A stretch of DNA of 64,000 bases from Occallatibacter savannae (GCF_003131205.1 NZ_QFFY01000005.1:62001-126000), one strand, 5' to 3'; numbered from the stretch's first letter, positions 33,882-42,803 are shown. Program-made: numbers and translations. Notes: a model not told the origin generated them from the sequence alone.

Positions 33882-34745
33882 ATGGCCACGATCACCATGA
33901 AGGAGCTGCTCGAAGCAGGTGTTCACTTCGGGCATCAGACGAAGCGCTGGAACCCCAAGATGAAGGAATACATCTTCGGCGAGCGCAACGGAATTTACAT
34001 CATCGACCTGCAGAAGACGCTGAAGCTTTTTAAGGACGCGTCCAAGTTTGTCACAGACCTGTGCGCCAGCGGCAAGACGATTCTCTTCGTCGGCACCAAG
34101 CGCCAGGCCCAGGATGCGGTTGCCGAAGAGGCGGGCCGCGCCAGCATGCCGTACATCAACCAGCGTTGGCTGGGCGGCCTGCTCACCAATTGGGTGACCG
34201 TGCAGAAGTCGGTGAAGCGCCTTCAGGAACTGGATGAGATGGCTGTTGACGGCCGCTACGAGCTGCTGACCAAGAAGGAAGTGATTCGGCTCGAGCGCGA
34301 GCGCAAGCACCTTCAGGCCAATCTCGCCGGCATCAAGAACATGAAGCGGCTCCCCGACGCGCTCTTCGTGATTGACTCGAACAACGAAGCTATTGCCGTT
34401 AAGGAAGCTCGCAAGCTGGGCATTCCGGTCGTCGCCGTGGTCGACACCAACTGCGATCCGACCGTCGTTGACTACGTGATTCCGGGGAACGACGATGCAC
34501 TGCGTGCGATCCGCCTGTTCACCTCGAAGATCGCGGACTCGGCAGCCGAAGGTGTCAACCTCGTAGGCGACAAGGCATTCGCAGCGGCCGAAGAAGTTCC
34601 CGCAGCCGAGGGCGAAGGCGAAGCGCCGGCAGAGGCAGCCTCAACCGAGGATGTCGATTTCGAAGCGCAGGTCAGCGGCGTCCGCAAAGCTCCGGCAGCG
34701 GAAGCGGCGATCGACGAAGAGGAAGTGGCCGAACGCGCCCTTTAA
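33882..34745 (+). CDS. rpsB: 30S ribosomal protein S2 with acidic C-terminal extension
   Basis: A 287-residue S2. Signatures are MKELLEAGVHFGHQTKRWNPK, IYIIDLQKTLKLF, NQRWLGGLLTNW, and ALFVIDSNNEAIAVKEARKL, with VVDTNCDPTVVDYVIPGNDD near the end of the core. The last 55 or so residues are Ala/Glu-rich and probably disordered, longer than in E. coli. A strong GGAGG precedes the ATG. tsf follows, the usual order, but an intrinsic terminator stands between the two genes. Confidence 0.96.
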   Translation: MATITMKELLEAGVHFGHQTKRWNPKMKEYIFGERNGIYIIDLQKTLKLFKDASKFVTDLCASGKTILFVGTKRQAQDAVAEEAGRASMPYINQRWLGGLLTNWVTVQKSVKRLQELDEMAVDGRYELLTKKEVIRLERERKHLQANLAGIKNMKRLPDALFVIDSNNEAIAVKEARKLGIPVVAVVDTNCDPTVVDYVIPGNDDALRAIRLFTSKIADSAAEGVNLVGDKAFAAAEEVPAAEGEGEAPAEAASTEDVDFEAQVSGVRKAPAAEAAIDEEEVAERAL

Positions 34746-34766
34746 GTTCTTAGTTGAATTTGGAGA

Positions 34767-34802
34767 AGCGTGGCCGATTGAACGTAGCCACGCTTTTTCT
34801 TT
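34767..34802 (+). terminator. Rho-independent terminator between rpsB and tsf
   Basis: AGCGTGGC (34767-34774) pairs with GCCACGCT (34787-34794), followed by TTTTCTTT. Position and structure indicate termination or attenuation after rpsB, with tsf made by readthrough or its own start. TTGACA directly follows at 34801 but has no good -10 at 17 bp. Confidence 0.8.
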
Positions 34803-34885
34803 GACACCTGCAGCGCGGCTGAGTGCGCCTTCGGCGCAATAAAGATAACGAGAACAGGAGACCTGTTCTAACAGAAGGAAGCGTG

Positions 34886-35539
<654 letters not shown>

Positions 35540-35564
35540 CTCTCCACGGTGGGGATGTAGTGAA

Positions 35565-35600
35565 AGCCCGGAGCCGAGTGCTCCGGGCTCTTGCTTTTCT
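35565..35600 (+). terminator. Rho-independent terminator after tsf
   Basis: AGCCCGGAGC (35565-35574) pairs perfectly with GCTCCGGGCT (35580-35589) across the 5-nt loop CGAGT, followed by CTTGCTTTTCT. It lies 25 bp past the tsf stop and faces the uppS gene on the other strand. Confidence 0.88.
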
Positions 35601-35602
35601 GC

Positions 35603-36337
35603 TCAAATAGCGACGGGCAATTGCGAAGGGACCGGTGCCGGAACGGCTCCAAACCGGCGTTCGCGACGGCGGAACTCATTCACCGCGGCAGCCAGGTCTG
35701 ACCTGTCAAACTCCGGCCACATGCGATCAGTAAAGAACAGCTCCGCGTATGCTGATTCCCACAACAAATAGTCGGAGAGTCGCTTCTCGCCACCGGTGCG
35801 AATCAGCAGATCTACATCACCGGACTGTGCGGTTAGCGTCTGGGTGATGATGGCGCGCATCCGCTCCGCGGTGAATCCTTCAGCATGTTGAAGGGCGGCA
35901 GTCGCGGCGTCTGCGATGGAGCTTCGCGCTGAGTAATCGATTGCGATCCGCAGGTGCAGTGTGCGCTCCATTGCTGTCGCCTCTTCCGCGTGTTGAATCT
36001 CGCGCAGCAGCGCTCGGGGAATCCGGTCGCGCCGTCCGATCACTTCCAGCCGCACGCCGGCCTTGCGCAGCCGTTCGCCCTCGAGCCGCAGAAAAGCGCG
36101 GATAATCCAGAAGATGCTCTCCACCTCCTGCGACGGCCGCGCCCAGTTGTCTTCCGAAAACGCATAGACCGTCAAAACGCGGACGCCAAGCTCGGGCGCG
36201 CTCTCAACGGTTCGCCGCACAGCGGCTACACCGGCGCGGTGACCGGCCACTCGCGACAATCCCTGGCGCGTCGCCCAGCGCCCGTTTCCGTCCATAATGA
36301 TGCCGACGTGTATTCCAGATCCTTCTCTAATTTGCAT
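35603..36337 (-). CDS. uppS: Isoprenyl transferase (undecaprenyl diphosphate synthase)
   Basis: A 244-residue cis-prenyltransferase that builds the C55 lipid carrier for peptidoglycan and other envelope polymers. Conserved elements are VGIIMDGNGRWA (catalytic Asp), GHRAGVAAVRRTVESA, TVYAFSEDNWARP, RIAIDYSARSSI, and the C-terminal DLLIRTGGEKRLSDYLLWES plus FFTDRMWPEF. Two in-frame ATGs (36343, 36337) are possible; AAAGG fits the second better. uppP, encoding the enzyme that recycles the product, lies 4.5 kb away on the same strand, but the two are not in one operon. Confidence 0.93.
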   Translation of the reverse strand: MQIREGSGIHVGIIMDGNGRWATRQGLSRVAGHRAGVAAVRRTVESAPELGVRVLTVYAFSEDNWARPSQEVESIFWIIRAFLRLEGERLRKAGVRLEVIGRRDRIPRALLREIQHAEEATAMERTLHLRIAIDYSARSSIADAATAALQHAEGFTAERMRAIITQTLTAQSGDVDLLIRTGGEKRLSDYLLWESAYAELFFTDRMWPEFDRSDLAAAVNEFRRRERRFGAVPAPVPSQLPVAI

Positions 36338-36368
36338 AATCATCTACCTTTCGGGGAGGGCTGATTCA

Positions 36369-37756
36369 TCAAGCAGCAGGTTGTTGGTTCGGTGCGGTTG
36401 CATCGGGCAGCGAACCATACCAGTCGATCGAACGGGTCAGGTACATCGCAACGGCAACCGCAACGAAGCTTGCAACTGCACCGACGAGAAGCGCGTTGTC
36501 TTCAAGCCGCAGCAGCATGTAGATCAGCGAATAGAGAACGCTGAACACGGCCAGAGCGCGGACGGCCTGAAGCTGGCTGCGAAGATCCACCCAGCATTTG
36601 TCGACAGCAGCAGTACAGTGGCAGCGCCTGCGATGAGAAATCCGAGATCGAATCCGATCCGTTCCGCGAGCGAAAGCAGCAGAAGGTAAAAGATGATCTG
36701 CGCAACTCCAACAAGCGCATATTGTGCCGGGTGCACACGCTTCCCGGTTGTCACTTCGAAGACGAAATAGGACAGAAAGATCAGGCCATTGAAGAGCAGG
36801 ATGAACTTGAGGGAGCGCGTGACGGACTGGTAGGGATCGGCAACTTCGATGAACGAGACTCCCAAGGCCGTCGCATCGAGACCCGTGAGGCTATCGATCG
36901 TTCCTTCAGCGCGCACTCCTCGCGCGATGAAGGGCACGCTCCAGTCAGCGTTGAACCCTGACTTGGTGATATTCCTGTTCATGGGTAGAAATCCTCCATC
37001 GAAACTGGGATTGGCCCAGTCACCTTGAAGCGACACTCGCGTGCTCTTTCCGTTGGCAAGCAATGCAATTCGCTGCGCTCCGGAAAAGCGCAACGCTGCG
37101 GTTGCGTTGAATTGCGTGTTCGGCTTGATCTCAACACCTCGTGTGCCAAACAGGGTCAGCTTTGTCTGTCTGGTGAGATCGGTGCCGAGGGAGAGGCCCT
37201 GAAGGATGTCGGCAGGAGCGAGTGTCATTGTCTTTCCGCCGAAAGTCATTGTTCCATCGGTCAAGGCTCCGCGCGCATCGCTTACGCCGACAATGAACTC
37301 CGCACGGCTCCAATCGAATTCAACGTTGGCCCCAGCCGCGGATGGAACACCGCTCAGATCGAACGACGCGCTGAAATTCAGATCAGCCTGAAAGACAGGC
37401 ACTTTGAAGAGCGAACGCCGTCTCTCTTCAGTCTGCGTCTTCACCGTGGCCGAACCTTGCGCCGGGAAGACAAGGTAGACGCCGTGCCGAGTCTGACCAT
37501 CGGCTGAAAGTGCAGGAATCGTGTAGGGAATCGCCAGAGTCGGCCCGAGAAAGGTTTGCTGTCCGCCAACATGATTGCTGATCTCTTTCACCACGTCGTT
37601 TTCGCGGTGCGTCCGTTCATCGACCAGGTCGTCAACGAAAAAGGCCGGGATTGTCATGACCAGCGCAAGTCCGCAAACGATGAAGAGTTTCAATCCCATC
37701 GACCGCGATCTGGTCCGCGCCTGCAGCAGCGGTTGGAATGTCGGAGCGTCGTTCAA
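36369..37756 (-). pseudogene. creD: CreD-family inner-membrane protein, split by a frameshift near 36585
   Basis: Reading from TTG 37756 (GGAGG 6 nt upstream) gives a CreD-like protein with an N-terminal membrane helix (LFIVCGLALVMTIPAFFV), the large periplasmic part, and helices up to FLIAGAATVLLLSTNAGWIF. The frame then goes out into ASFRPSALWPCSAFSIR and stops at 36524. The expected C-terminal CreD helices continue in another frame as RSQLQAVRALAVFSVLYSLIY and LEDNALLVG up to YLTRSIDWYGS, ending at 36369. One extra base near TTCGCAG (about 36582-36587) would restore one 440-plus-residue protein. It may be a true mutation or a sequencing error. It is last in an operon with a winged-helix regulator. 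Confidence 0.8.
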
Positions 37757-37774
37757 TGTGGTCCTCCAGAGGCA

Positions 37775-37794
37775 GTTACTTTGTAATGTAAAGT
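37775..37794. promoter_or_regulatory. Operator copy 1 of the creD operon
   Basis: GTTACTTTGTAATGTAAAGT, an inverted repeat ACTTT-N6-AAAGT inside a 20-bp conserved word, lies between the winged-helix gene and creD. Its reverse complement matches the site at 38828-38847 at 17 of 20 positions. The best reading is a binding site for the regulator encoded beside it. Confidence 0.65.
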
Positions 37795-37810
37795 TAAAGG
37801 GCAAAATTTT

Positions 37811-38203
37811 TCAGGCACCTGAGGGTTCGAGGCCCTTCAGAAGGTCTGAAGCCGTTGCATCGGACGTTTCAACTCCAGCAGCGTCGCGGACGACCTGTTC
37901 CAGCGTTTCGAGGTACTCCAGGTACCGCTTGCGGCCGGAGGGCGTGATGCGGCAGATCGTCTGGGGCCGGTTGCGATCGTGTCCGCGAATGATCTCTACC
38001 ATCTTGGCTTCTTCCAGCACGCTCAAGTGCCGGCTCAGGTTGCCATCGGTAAGCGCGCATAGCTGCTTCAGGTCGTTAAAGCTCAGCCCCTTCGGATTCG
38101 TAATCAGGGAAGTGAGTACGCTAAGGCGTGCGCGTTCGTGGATGACGCGATCCAGGCCTTCGTATGCAAATCGTCCTTCTGAATTTCCCGCCTTAGATTT
38201 CAT
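37811..38203 (-). CDS. Winged-helix regulator of the creD operon
   Basis: A 130-residue one-domain DNA-binding protein of the HTH_34/ArsR-like winged-helix type. The helix-turn-helix and wing are visible as RLSVLTSLITNPKGLSFNDLK, LTDGNLSRHLSVLEEAKMVEI and RNRPQTICRITPSGRKRYLEY. No metal-binding cysteines are present. It overlaps the upstream membrane-protein gene by 11-14 bp and is followed by creD. Matched 20-bp inverted repeats before the operon and before creD suggest it represses both promoters (inferred). Confidence 0.87.
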   Translation of the reverse strand: MKSKAGNSEGRFAYEGLDRVIHERARLSVLTSLITNPKGLSFNDLKQLCALTDGNLSRHLSVLEEAKMVEIIRGHDRNRPQTICRITPSGRKRYLEYLETLEQVVRDAAGVETSDATASDLLKGLEPSGA

Positions 38204-38819
38204 CACGATCTTTCTTTGATCCCCAGAGCAGCACGGCTGCGACGATTAACTGACCAACTCCATACGCCAGGCCCATGGTCCACGGCGAAAGCGCGCGGGC
38301 GTCTCCCAGTCCGATGCAGATCAGGCCGGTAAGCAGATACCAGGCTCCGGCGGCGGCCATCGGCTTCGGCAGGAAGCGGCAGGAGGCAAAGACGCCGAGG
38401 CTGTACGTGATCTGCCACATTGCCGGCAACATCCAGACGTTCGCGGGAACCAGCCTAAGCAGCACGATCGAGATGAGCGCTCCGGCGCCAAGCGAGGGCA
38501 GAAACTGCTCAACTGCCATGAGGATCATCTCATCCGCAAGACCCGAGTGCATGCGTCGCGAACGGGTCAGCGTCTGCACTCCGATCAGCACTGCCGACAC
38601 GATCGCGGTCGTCACCCAGATGCGGAGATACGTGCCGATGTGGCTGGCGGGATCAGGCAGCAGGAACGATTGCGCCAGGGCGGCGAGTCCTGCGAAGAGA
38701 CCGGTCGACGCGAGCGTCGCTGCACCGTAGCCGCGAAACTCGGTGCTGCGCGCGACCTGACGGCGGATGCTGCTGATGTCTCCGAGAGCCTTGTCGAGAG
38801 GGTGAACGGGGAAACTCAT
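38193..38819 (-). CDS. Polytopic membrane protein, first gene of the creD operon
   Basis: A 208-residue protein with about six transmembrane helices (GAATLASTGLFAGLAALAQSF, WVTTAIVSAVLIGVQTL, LGAGALISIVLLRLV and three more). The N-terminal 30 residues are hydrophilic and contain DISSIRRQVARSTEFRGYG. I do not recognise a named family. Its gene overlaps the winged-helix gene by 11-14 bp. GAGG precedes the ATG, and a TTGACA -35 (minus strand, 38869-38864) with the operator 38828-38847 lies just upstream. A role with CreD in envelope stress is inferred only from linkage. Confidence 0.8.
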   Translation of the reverse strand: MSFPVHPLDKALGDISSIRRQVARSTEFRGYGAATLASTGLFAGLAALAQSFLLPDPASHIGTYLRIWVTTAIVSAVLIGVQTLTRSRRMHSGLADEMILMAVEQFLPSLGAGALISIVLLRLVPANVWMLPAMWQITYSLGVFASCRFLPKPMAAAGAWYLLTGLICIGLGDARALSPWTMGLAYGVGQLIVAAVLLWGSKKDRDEI

Positions 38820-38827
38820 CGTGCCTC

Positions 38828-38869
38828 ACTTTACGATGCAAAGTAACGCAAGGCTGCTATAGCTGTCAA
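38828..38869 (-). promoter_or_regulatory. Promoter and operator copy 2 of the creD operon
   Basis: On the minus strand a perfect TTGACA -35 occurs at 38869-38864. The region where -10 should fall is covered by the 20-bp word GTTACTTTGCATCGTAAAGT (38847-38828), which matches the site before creD at 17 of 20 bases and keeps the ACTTT-N6-AAAGT arms. The -10 itself is poor. An operator over the -10 fits repression. Confidence 0.65.
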
Positions 38870-39312
38870 GTTACGGCTCTGGTTCTCGGCAGCTGTAGTG
38901 CCAACCTGGACGTAATGTGTGCGGGGACGCGGCTATTCCGCACCTACCCCCGCCCCCTCCCCCTACTACTTGTAAACAAGTGTCCTGGTTTCAACGGCTT
39001 GTAGAAGACTGGTGTCGCTAACTGTATCTTGTAATTGGATTTACCTGTAAGTGTATCTCCCTGCTCGACTTAGAGTGGGCCGTCTTGCTAGTTCCACGAT
39101 TCGGCCGGTGCTGATGAGTTGTCGGGCACTGATCCATACGGTTCAAGTATGAACGAAAGCAGTGAATTAGACTGCAAAGCGGATGTGGGATCTTTGCCTT
39201 CTGAAATCAGTACGTTAGGGAAGGCGGCTGGCGGAGGGCCCTTGACCTTCTTTAGAGTGAACAGCTGCGGAGCTGGTCCGAGCGGCCGCCCGAAGCACGC
39301 CAAACAAACGAG
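38870..39312. other. Gene-poor region with C-rich tract and palindromes (possible dispersed repeat)
   Basis: About 440 bp without a supported gene. It has a pyrimidine tract (38939-38963, runs of C broken by T, A and G), then ACTTGT-AA-ACAAGT (38968-38981) and a TGTATCTTGTAATTGG / TGTAAGTGTATCTCC region to about 39060. A plus-strand frame at 39119-39385 is not convincing. The mix of a C tract, palindrome and AT-rich segment looks like an intergenic repeat, but I cannot confirm other copies. Confidence 0.45.
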
Positions 39313-39798
39313 TCACACGATCTCTCGGCTCAGTTCCGTCCGCCAGTTTTCAGGATTGCTCTCGGCGTCTGGTCCCGTTCTATAGACTTCCCAGATCTCC
39401 GGCGATACACGCAGCCCCATGCGTTCGATCTCCGACATGAACTCGCCCCATCCCTGTGCAAGCCCTGCGTACGAGCCGTGATAAACGGTGCGCACCATCT
39501 TTATGGCAGGCCATTCACCCGGCTCGACTCTGCCGTTAGCCCTGATTGGAGTTGCGACGGGAAAACAAACTTCGAAGTCGAAGTATTCCGCCGGTCTCTT
39601 TAGATGGTGGGTAAACCACGGCCCTGCCGGCGCAATCTGCTGCTTCTCGAGTTCAGCCGAAAGCTCCTGCAACAAACGGCCCATCTCTGATTGAATCTCG
39701 CGGGTGGGGATCTTTGCGTAGAGTTTCGCGATATGCACCTGCTCGGTGGTGACAACGACGGGCTTCTCAATGGATCGATTCGACATAATTTCGCTCAC
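39313..39798 (-). CDS. GyrI-like / AraC effector-binding domain protein
   Basis: A 161-residue stand-alone GyrI-like small-molecule-binding domain (VVVTTEQVHIAKLYAKIPT, FEVCFPVATPI, VRTVYHGSYAGLAQGWGEFM, WEVYRTGPDAESNPENW). Such domains bind hydrophobic ligands in SbmC/GyrI and BmrR-type proteins. The start is GTG 39798 with AAGGAG 7 nt upstream, rather than an in-frame start at 39858 that would run into the preceding gene. It is the third gene after ArsR and AHSA1 genes on the same strand, a frequent type of small operon. Confidence 0.83.
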   Translation of the reverse strand: MSEIMSNRSIEKPVVVTTEQVHIAKLYAKIPTREIQSEMGRLLQELSAELEKQQIAPAGPWFTHHLKRPAEYFDFEVCFPVATPIRANGRVEPGEWPAIKMVRTVYHGSYAGLAQGWGEFMSEIERMGLRVSPEIWEVYRTGPDAESNPENWRTELSREIV

Positions 39799-39829
39799 GG
39801 TTCTGCTCCTTGCAGGGTTTCGACCTGCG

Positions 39830-40252
39830 CTATGCGAGTTGCGATTCCAGGCGGACATAGCTCGCTTCCATCCCAGTCTCCATGCCGGACGAGAGCATCT
39901 GCTTGCGAGTCTCGGCGTCGGGCAATGTCATACGCATCGTCATCAGCGTGCCGTCGCCGTCAGAATCGAATGTGGTTTCAACGTGGTTGTCCGGAGTCTG
40001 GAAGGGAAGAAACATGCGCTCAACGTGGACGATGCGACGGCCGGGCTCGAGCGCGTGGAACTCGCCGGTGATGTAGAAGCCTGGCTTGGACTCGTGAGCC
40101 CATTCATACCGGAAATGACCTCCGGGCCGCGCTTCACACACGCAAACCGGCATGGTCCAGCCTTCCGGCCCAAGGAGCCACCGCTGGATGATCGCGGGAT
40201 CGGTGTGGGCCCGGTAGACGGTCTCAGGCGACGCATTGAACCGTCGAGTCAC
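39830..40252 (-). CDS. SRPBCC/AHSA1 domain protein, body out of frame with its natural start
   Basis: A 140-residue Aha1-like START-fold protein (RRFNASPETVYRAHTDPAIIQRW, GGHFRYEWAHESKPGFYITG, GRRIVHVERMFLPF, ATRKQMLSSGMETGMEASYVRL). Such proteins bind small hydrophobic ligands and sit in ArsR operons. The visible ORF starts at GTG 40252 inside the first beta strand and lacks the expected preceding residues. Those are encoded in another frame from ATG 40310. The protein is probably inactive as read unless frameshifting or a sequence error is involved. The Aha1 domain is otherwise complete. Confidence 0.85.
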   Translation of the reverse strand: MTRRFNASPETVYRAHTDPAIIQRWLLGPEGWTMPVCVCEARPGGHFRYEWAHESKPGFYITGEFHALEPGRRIVHVERMFLPFQTPDNHVETTFDSDGDGTLMTMRMTLPDAETRKQMLSSGMETGMEASYVRLESQLA

Positions 40253-40310
40253 GACAATTGTGTGTGTCGCCTTCCGTGCGGAGTGACAGTTTGTTCGCAG
40301 TGCTCTTCAT
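40253..40310 (-). other. Displaced 5' end of the AHSA1 gene (frame break at an AC repeat)
   Basis: ATG 40310 has GGAGG 6 nt upstream and overlaps the ArsR stop as ATGA, an ideal coupled start. Its frame reads MKSTANKLSLRTEGDTH, which would continue naturally into IVVTRRFNAS, but that part is one base out of register. The break lies around GACACACACAATT on the minus strand (about 40256-40268): removing one A, or adding one AC unit, restores one frame. Confidence 0.75.
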
Positions 40311-40669
40311 TTTGAACCTCCGGTTTTTCTCTGGTTGGGGGTTGAGTCAGGATTTCGGTCCATCGCAGCGAGTACCTGGTCGAGCCGGTCGTAGTTCGCC
40401 GCAAGAGCCCGGCGCAAGGTATCGAGATACTGATCGATGTTGTCGAGAGCGGGCTTGGCCAAGCGGCGAGGACGACGAGTGCCGTCTACGCGCTGTTCGA
40501 TCAGGCCCGCCGTCTCGAGCACCTTGAGGTGACGCGAGATGGCCGGCTGGGTCATCTGGAAAGGTTTAGCAAGTTCGAGGACCGTCGCCTCCCCCAGAGC
40601 CAGACGGGCTAAGATCGCGCGCCTTGTGGGGTCAGCAAGCGCACCAAAACTGGCATCCAGCAGTTCCAT
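40307..40669 (-). CDS. ArsR-family transcriptional regulator
   Basis: A 120-residue winged-helix repressor: FGALADPTRRAILARLALGE, VLELAKPFQMTQPAISRHLK, LETAGLIEQRVDGTRRPRRL. No metal-binding CxC motif is visible, fitting the ArsR members paired with AHSA1 proteins. The promoter region contains AGTTATATAACT (40678-40689) as a perfect palindrome, just before the ATG, which lacks a clear ribosome-binding site and may be near-leaderless. It is first in a three-gene operon with AHSA1 and GyrI-like genes. The signal sensed is unknown. Confidence 0.9.
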   Translation of the reverse strand: MELLDASFGALADPTRRAILARLALGEATVLELAKPFQMTQPAISRHLKVLETAGLIEQRVDGTRRPRRLAKPALDNIDQYLDTLRRALAANYDRLDQVLAAMDRNPDSTPNQRKTGGSK

Positions 40670-40677
40670 AATTTCTA

Positions 40678-40689
40678 AGTTATATAACT
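40678..40689. promoter_or_regulatory. Palindrome AGTTATATAACT at the ArsR promoter
   Basis: A perfect 12-bp palindrome 9 bp upstream of the ArsR start codon. It contains the TATA core that would serve as -10, so a bound ArsR dimer would block transcription. Autorepression is the family norm; the site assignment is inferred. Confidence 0.55.
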
Positions 40690-40844
40690 AAGACGTTATT
40701 TATGCAAGCACAGGAACATGTATGAGGAGAACTCATGCAGGCTGATGCTTATTTTTGGGGAATGACTTGCGTGCTAAGTCCTACAATTCATAGACTTGGT
40801 CCGGGTCGGTCTTCTCAGGCGGCAACCAAGCCCGTATCACTGTT

Positions 40845-41744
40845 TCACGATCCGAGCAGCCTGCTCCCGAGCACGAGCAGCACGATGCCGAGAACAATCC
40901 GGTACACCGCGAATGGCGTAAACCCGTGCCGCCGCACCCACGCCAGGAACCACTCCACGACGCCAAGGGCCACGATGAACGAAACCACGAATCCGATTGC
41001 CAGCACGACCCATCGCTGGCTGTTCATGTTTACCTCGGCCATGGGCACCGCGCCCGCGGCAAGAGCCGTCTTGCCGGGGTGTATGGACTTCAACAGATCC
41101 CATGCCGTTGCCGCAATCATCGTCGGAATCGAAAGCAGAAAGCTGAACTCAAGCGCCGAGGGCCGGTCCATCCCGACAAGCTGTCCGGCCGCAATGGTGG
41201 ACATCGATCGCGAAGTGCCCGGAAACACCGCCGAGAGCGACTGGCAGATGCCGATCCAAATCGCCTGGAGCAGGCTCATCTCTTCCACGTGAATTGTCGT
41301 CGGCTCAAATCGCGAGGACCGCGCGTCGATCACCCACATGACGATGCCGCCGATCAGCAGCGTCCACGCCATGACCGCGATGCTCTGCAGATGCTTTTCT
41401 GTGATCTTGTGCAGCGGCAGAGCAATCACTGACGTGCAGACAAACGCGATCAGCGTCAGCGAAATCGGATGATCCTTCCATGTTTTGTCGCCGCTCTCGC
41501 CGTGCGGAAAGCTCTTGATGAACGCAACGATGCGCCCGAGATAGAGCAGCACCAGCGCAAGAATCGCACCTGCCTGGATCACGATCGTGTACATCTTCCA
41601 GTACGCATCGTCCAGAGGAATCCGCATCGCTGCTTCCACGATCCGCAGATGCGCCGTAGAACTCACCGGCAGAAATTCCGTTAGGCCCTCGACGATGCCC
41701 AGAAGGAGCGACTGAATGTAGACGTTCAAAGAGCCTCCGCTCAA
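40845..41744 (-). CDS. uppP: Undecaprenyl-diphosphatase (BacA/UppP)
   Basis: A 299-residue integral membrane phosphatase that recycles undecaprenyl diphosphate to the monophosphate used in cell-wall synthesis; it can also confer bacitracin tolerance. Both hallmark motifs are intact: GIVEGLTEFLPVSSTAHL near the N-terminus and SLSAVFPGTSRSMSTIAAGQ at about residue 170. Eight or so hydrophobic helices are visible. It is longer than the E. coli protein because of a central segment. It appears monocistronic. Confidence 0.95.
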   Translation of the reverse strand: MSGGSLNVYIQSLLLGIVEGLTEFLPVSSTAHLRIVEAAMRIPLDDAYWKMYTIVIQAGAILALVLLYLGRIVAFIKSFPHGESGDKTWKDHPISLTLIAFVCTSVIALPLHKITEKHLQSIAVMAWTLLIGGIVMWVIDARSSRFEPTTIHVEEMSLLQAIWIGICQSLSAVFPGTSRSMSTIAAGQLVGMDRPSALEFSFLLSIPTMIAATAWDLLKSIHPGKTALAAGAVPMAEVNMNSQRWVVLAIGFVVSFIVALGVVEWFLAWVRRHGFTPFAVYRIVLGIVLLVLGSRLLGS

Positions 41745-41786
41745 TATCGTACGGGCTAGCCGGCGCAGCCTGTATCAAAGTACGGT

Positions 41787-42803
41787 CTATTCCTTCTCGA
41801 TTCCGTACACCGGAATGCCCTGATCCAGCTTAAACACCAGCATTGCCGCGCGCGCCGTGTAATCGGACTGAGGAAACTTATCCTTCAACCTCGCAGCCAG
41901 ATCGCGGGCATGCCCGCGCGCCGCTTCGCTCTTCTTTTCGTTGTCCTCGCCCCCGTACATATCCTTCAACACCGCCTGGCGATAGACCGCGAGATACAGG
42001 GCCTGCGCGGTTCGTGGGCCATCCGGATGTTCCGACGCGAACTTCTCGTAGATTTCAGACTCCTTCTCCGGGCACTTCGGCTGACCTTGCCAGTCGCCGC
42101 AGAGTTTGTTGTCGAGAAGCTCGAACGCTGCGTAGTCGGCCTGCTTCGTATGCGGATAGTCCTTGATCACGTGCTTCATCGCATCCTCATCGATCTGCTG
42201 CCGCAGATACGCGTCTCTCTCCTTGGCAGATGGGCGCGACGAAGCATCCGCCTTCTGGATTTGCCACGAGATATCGGCGGCCCGCCACGCTGCCTCTGCA
42301 GCCAGCGGCGAGCTAGGGAAGATCTCCGCAAGTCGGCGATAGATCAGGTGCGCCGTCTGCGCGGCATTCGCGGCTCCGCGCGGATCGTTGGCCTGCGCCT
42401 CCGCATCGGCGCCCGCTCCCATCAACACCTGGTCGCCATTCGCAGTCGTCTCGATCACGACGCCTCTTGCCTGCATCCATCCAGAGATCGGAGGCGGAAC
42501 ATCGCTGGTATCGAAAATCGGCTGATCTGCCCTGTGCTCTTCTTCGACATCCGTATTCGCGTAAACCCGCAGCCACTCACCGCTCTTTTCGGCAACCACA
42601 AGCTCGCGTCCCGGCTGAACACGATCCACCTTCTGCGCCTCGGTGCTCGCCGAAACATAGAGCCACGTAACCCTCAGCGCTGTGGCTCGAGGCCCCGCGA
42701 TCGGCTTCTGGATCTGATCCTTTTTCTTCTGGGCACAAAGCGGAAGCGCACACAACAACAGAAACGTCCCAAGCAGCCGTGCACTGCGGAAAGGAGTCTT
42801 CAT
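41787..42803 (-). CDS. Exported SH3-like and TPR-like protein
   Basis: About 338 residues with an N-terminal signal (LLGTFLLLCALPLCAQ). Residues about 40-110 look like a bacterial SH3 domain (ALRVTWLYVSASTEAQKVDR, ELVVAEKSGEWLRVYANTD). The remainder is TPR/BamD-like helices (AHLIYRRLAEIFPSSPLAAEAAW, AMKHVIKDYPHTKQADYAAFELL, YEKFASEHPDGPRTAQALYLAVY). These suggest a cell-wall or outer-membrane scaffolding protein. No catalytic motif is seen. The Met at 42803 is preferred over 42818. It lies between uppP and the dehydratase gene. Confidence 0.7.
   Translation of the reverse strand: MKTPFRSARLLGTFLLLCALPLCAQKKKDQIQKPIAGPRATALRVTWLYVSASTEAQKVDRVQPGRELVVAEKSGEWLRVYANTDVEEEHRADQPIFDTSDVPPPISGWMQARGVVIETTANGDQVLMGAGADAEAQANDPRGAANAAQTAHLIYRRLAEIFPSSPLAAEAAWRAADISWQIQKADASSRPSAKERDAYLRQQIDEDAMKHVIKDYPHTKQADYAAFELLDNKLCGDWQGQPKCPEKESEIYEKFASEHPDGPRTAQALYLAVYRQAVLKDMYGGEDNEKKSEAARGHARDLAARLKDKFPQSDYTARAAMLVFKLDQGIPVYGIEKE

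Noticed and set aside
39119..39385. 88-codon frame in the gene-poor gap
   Set aside because: It runs into the 3' end of the GyrI-like gene on the other strand and shows no family pattern.
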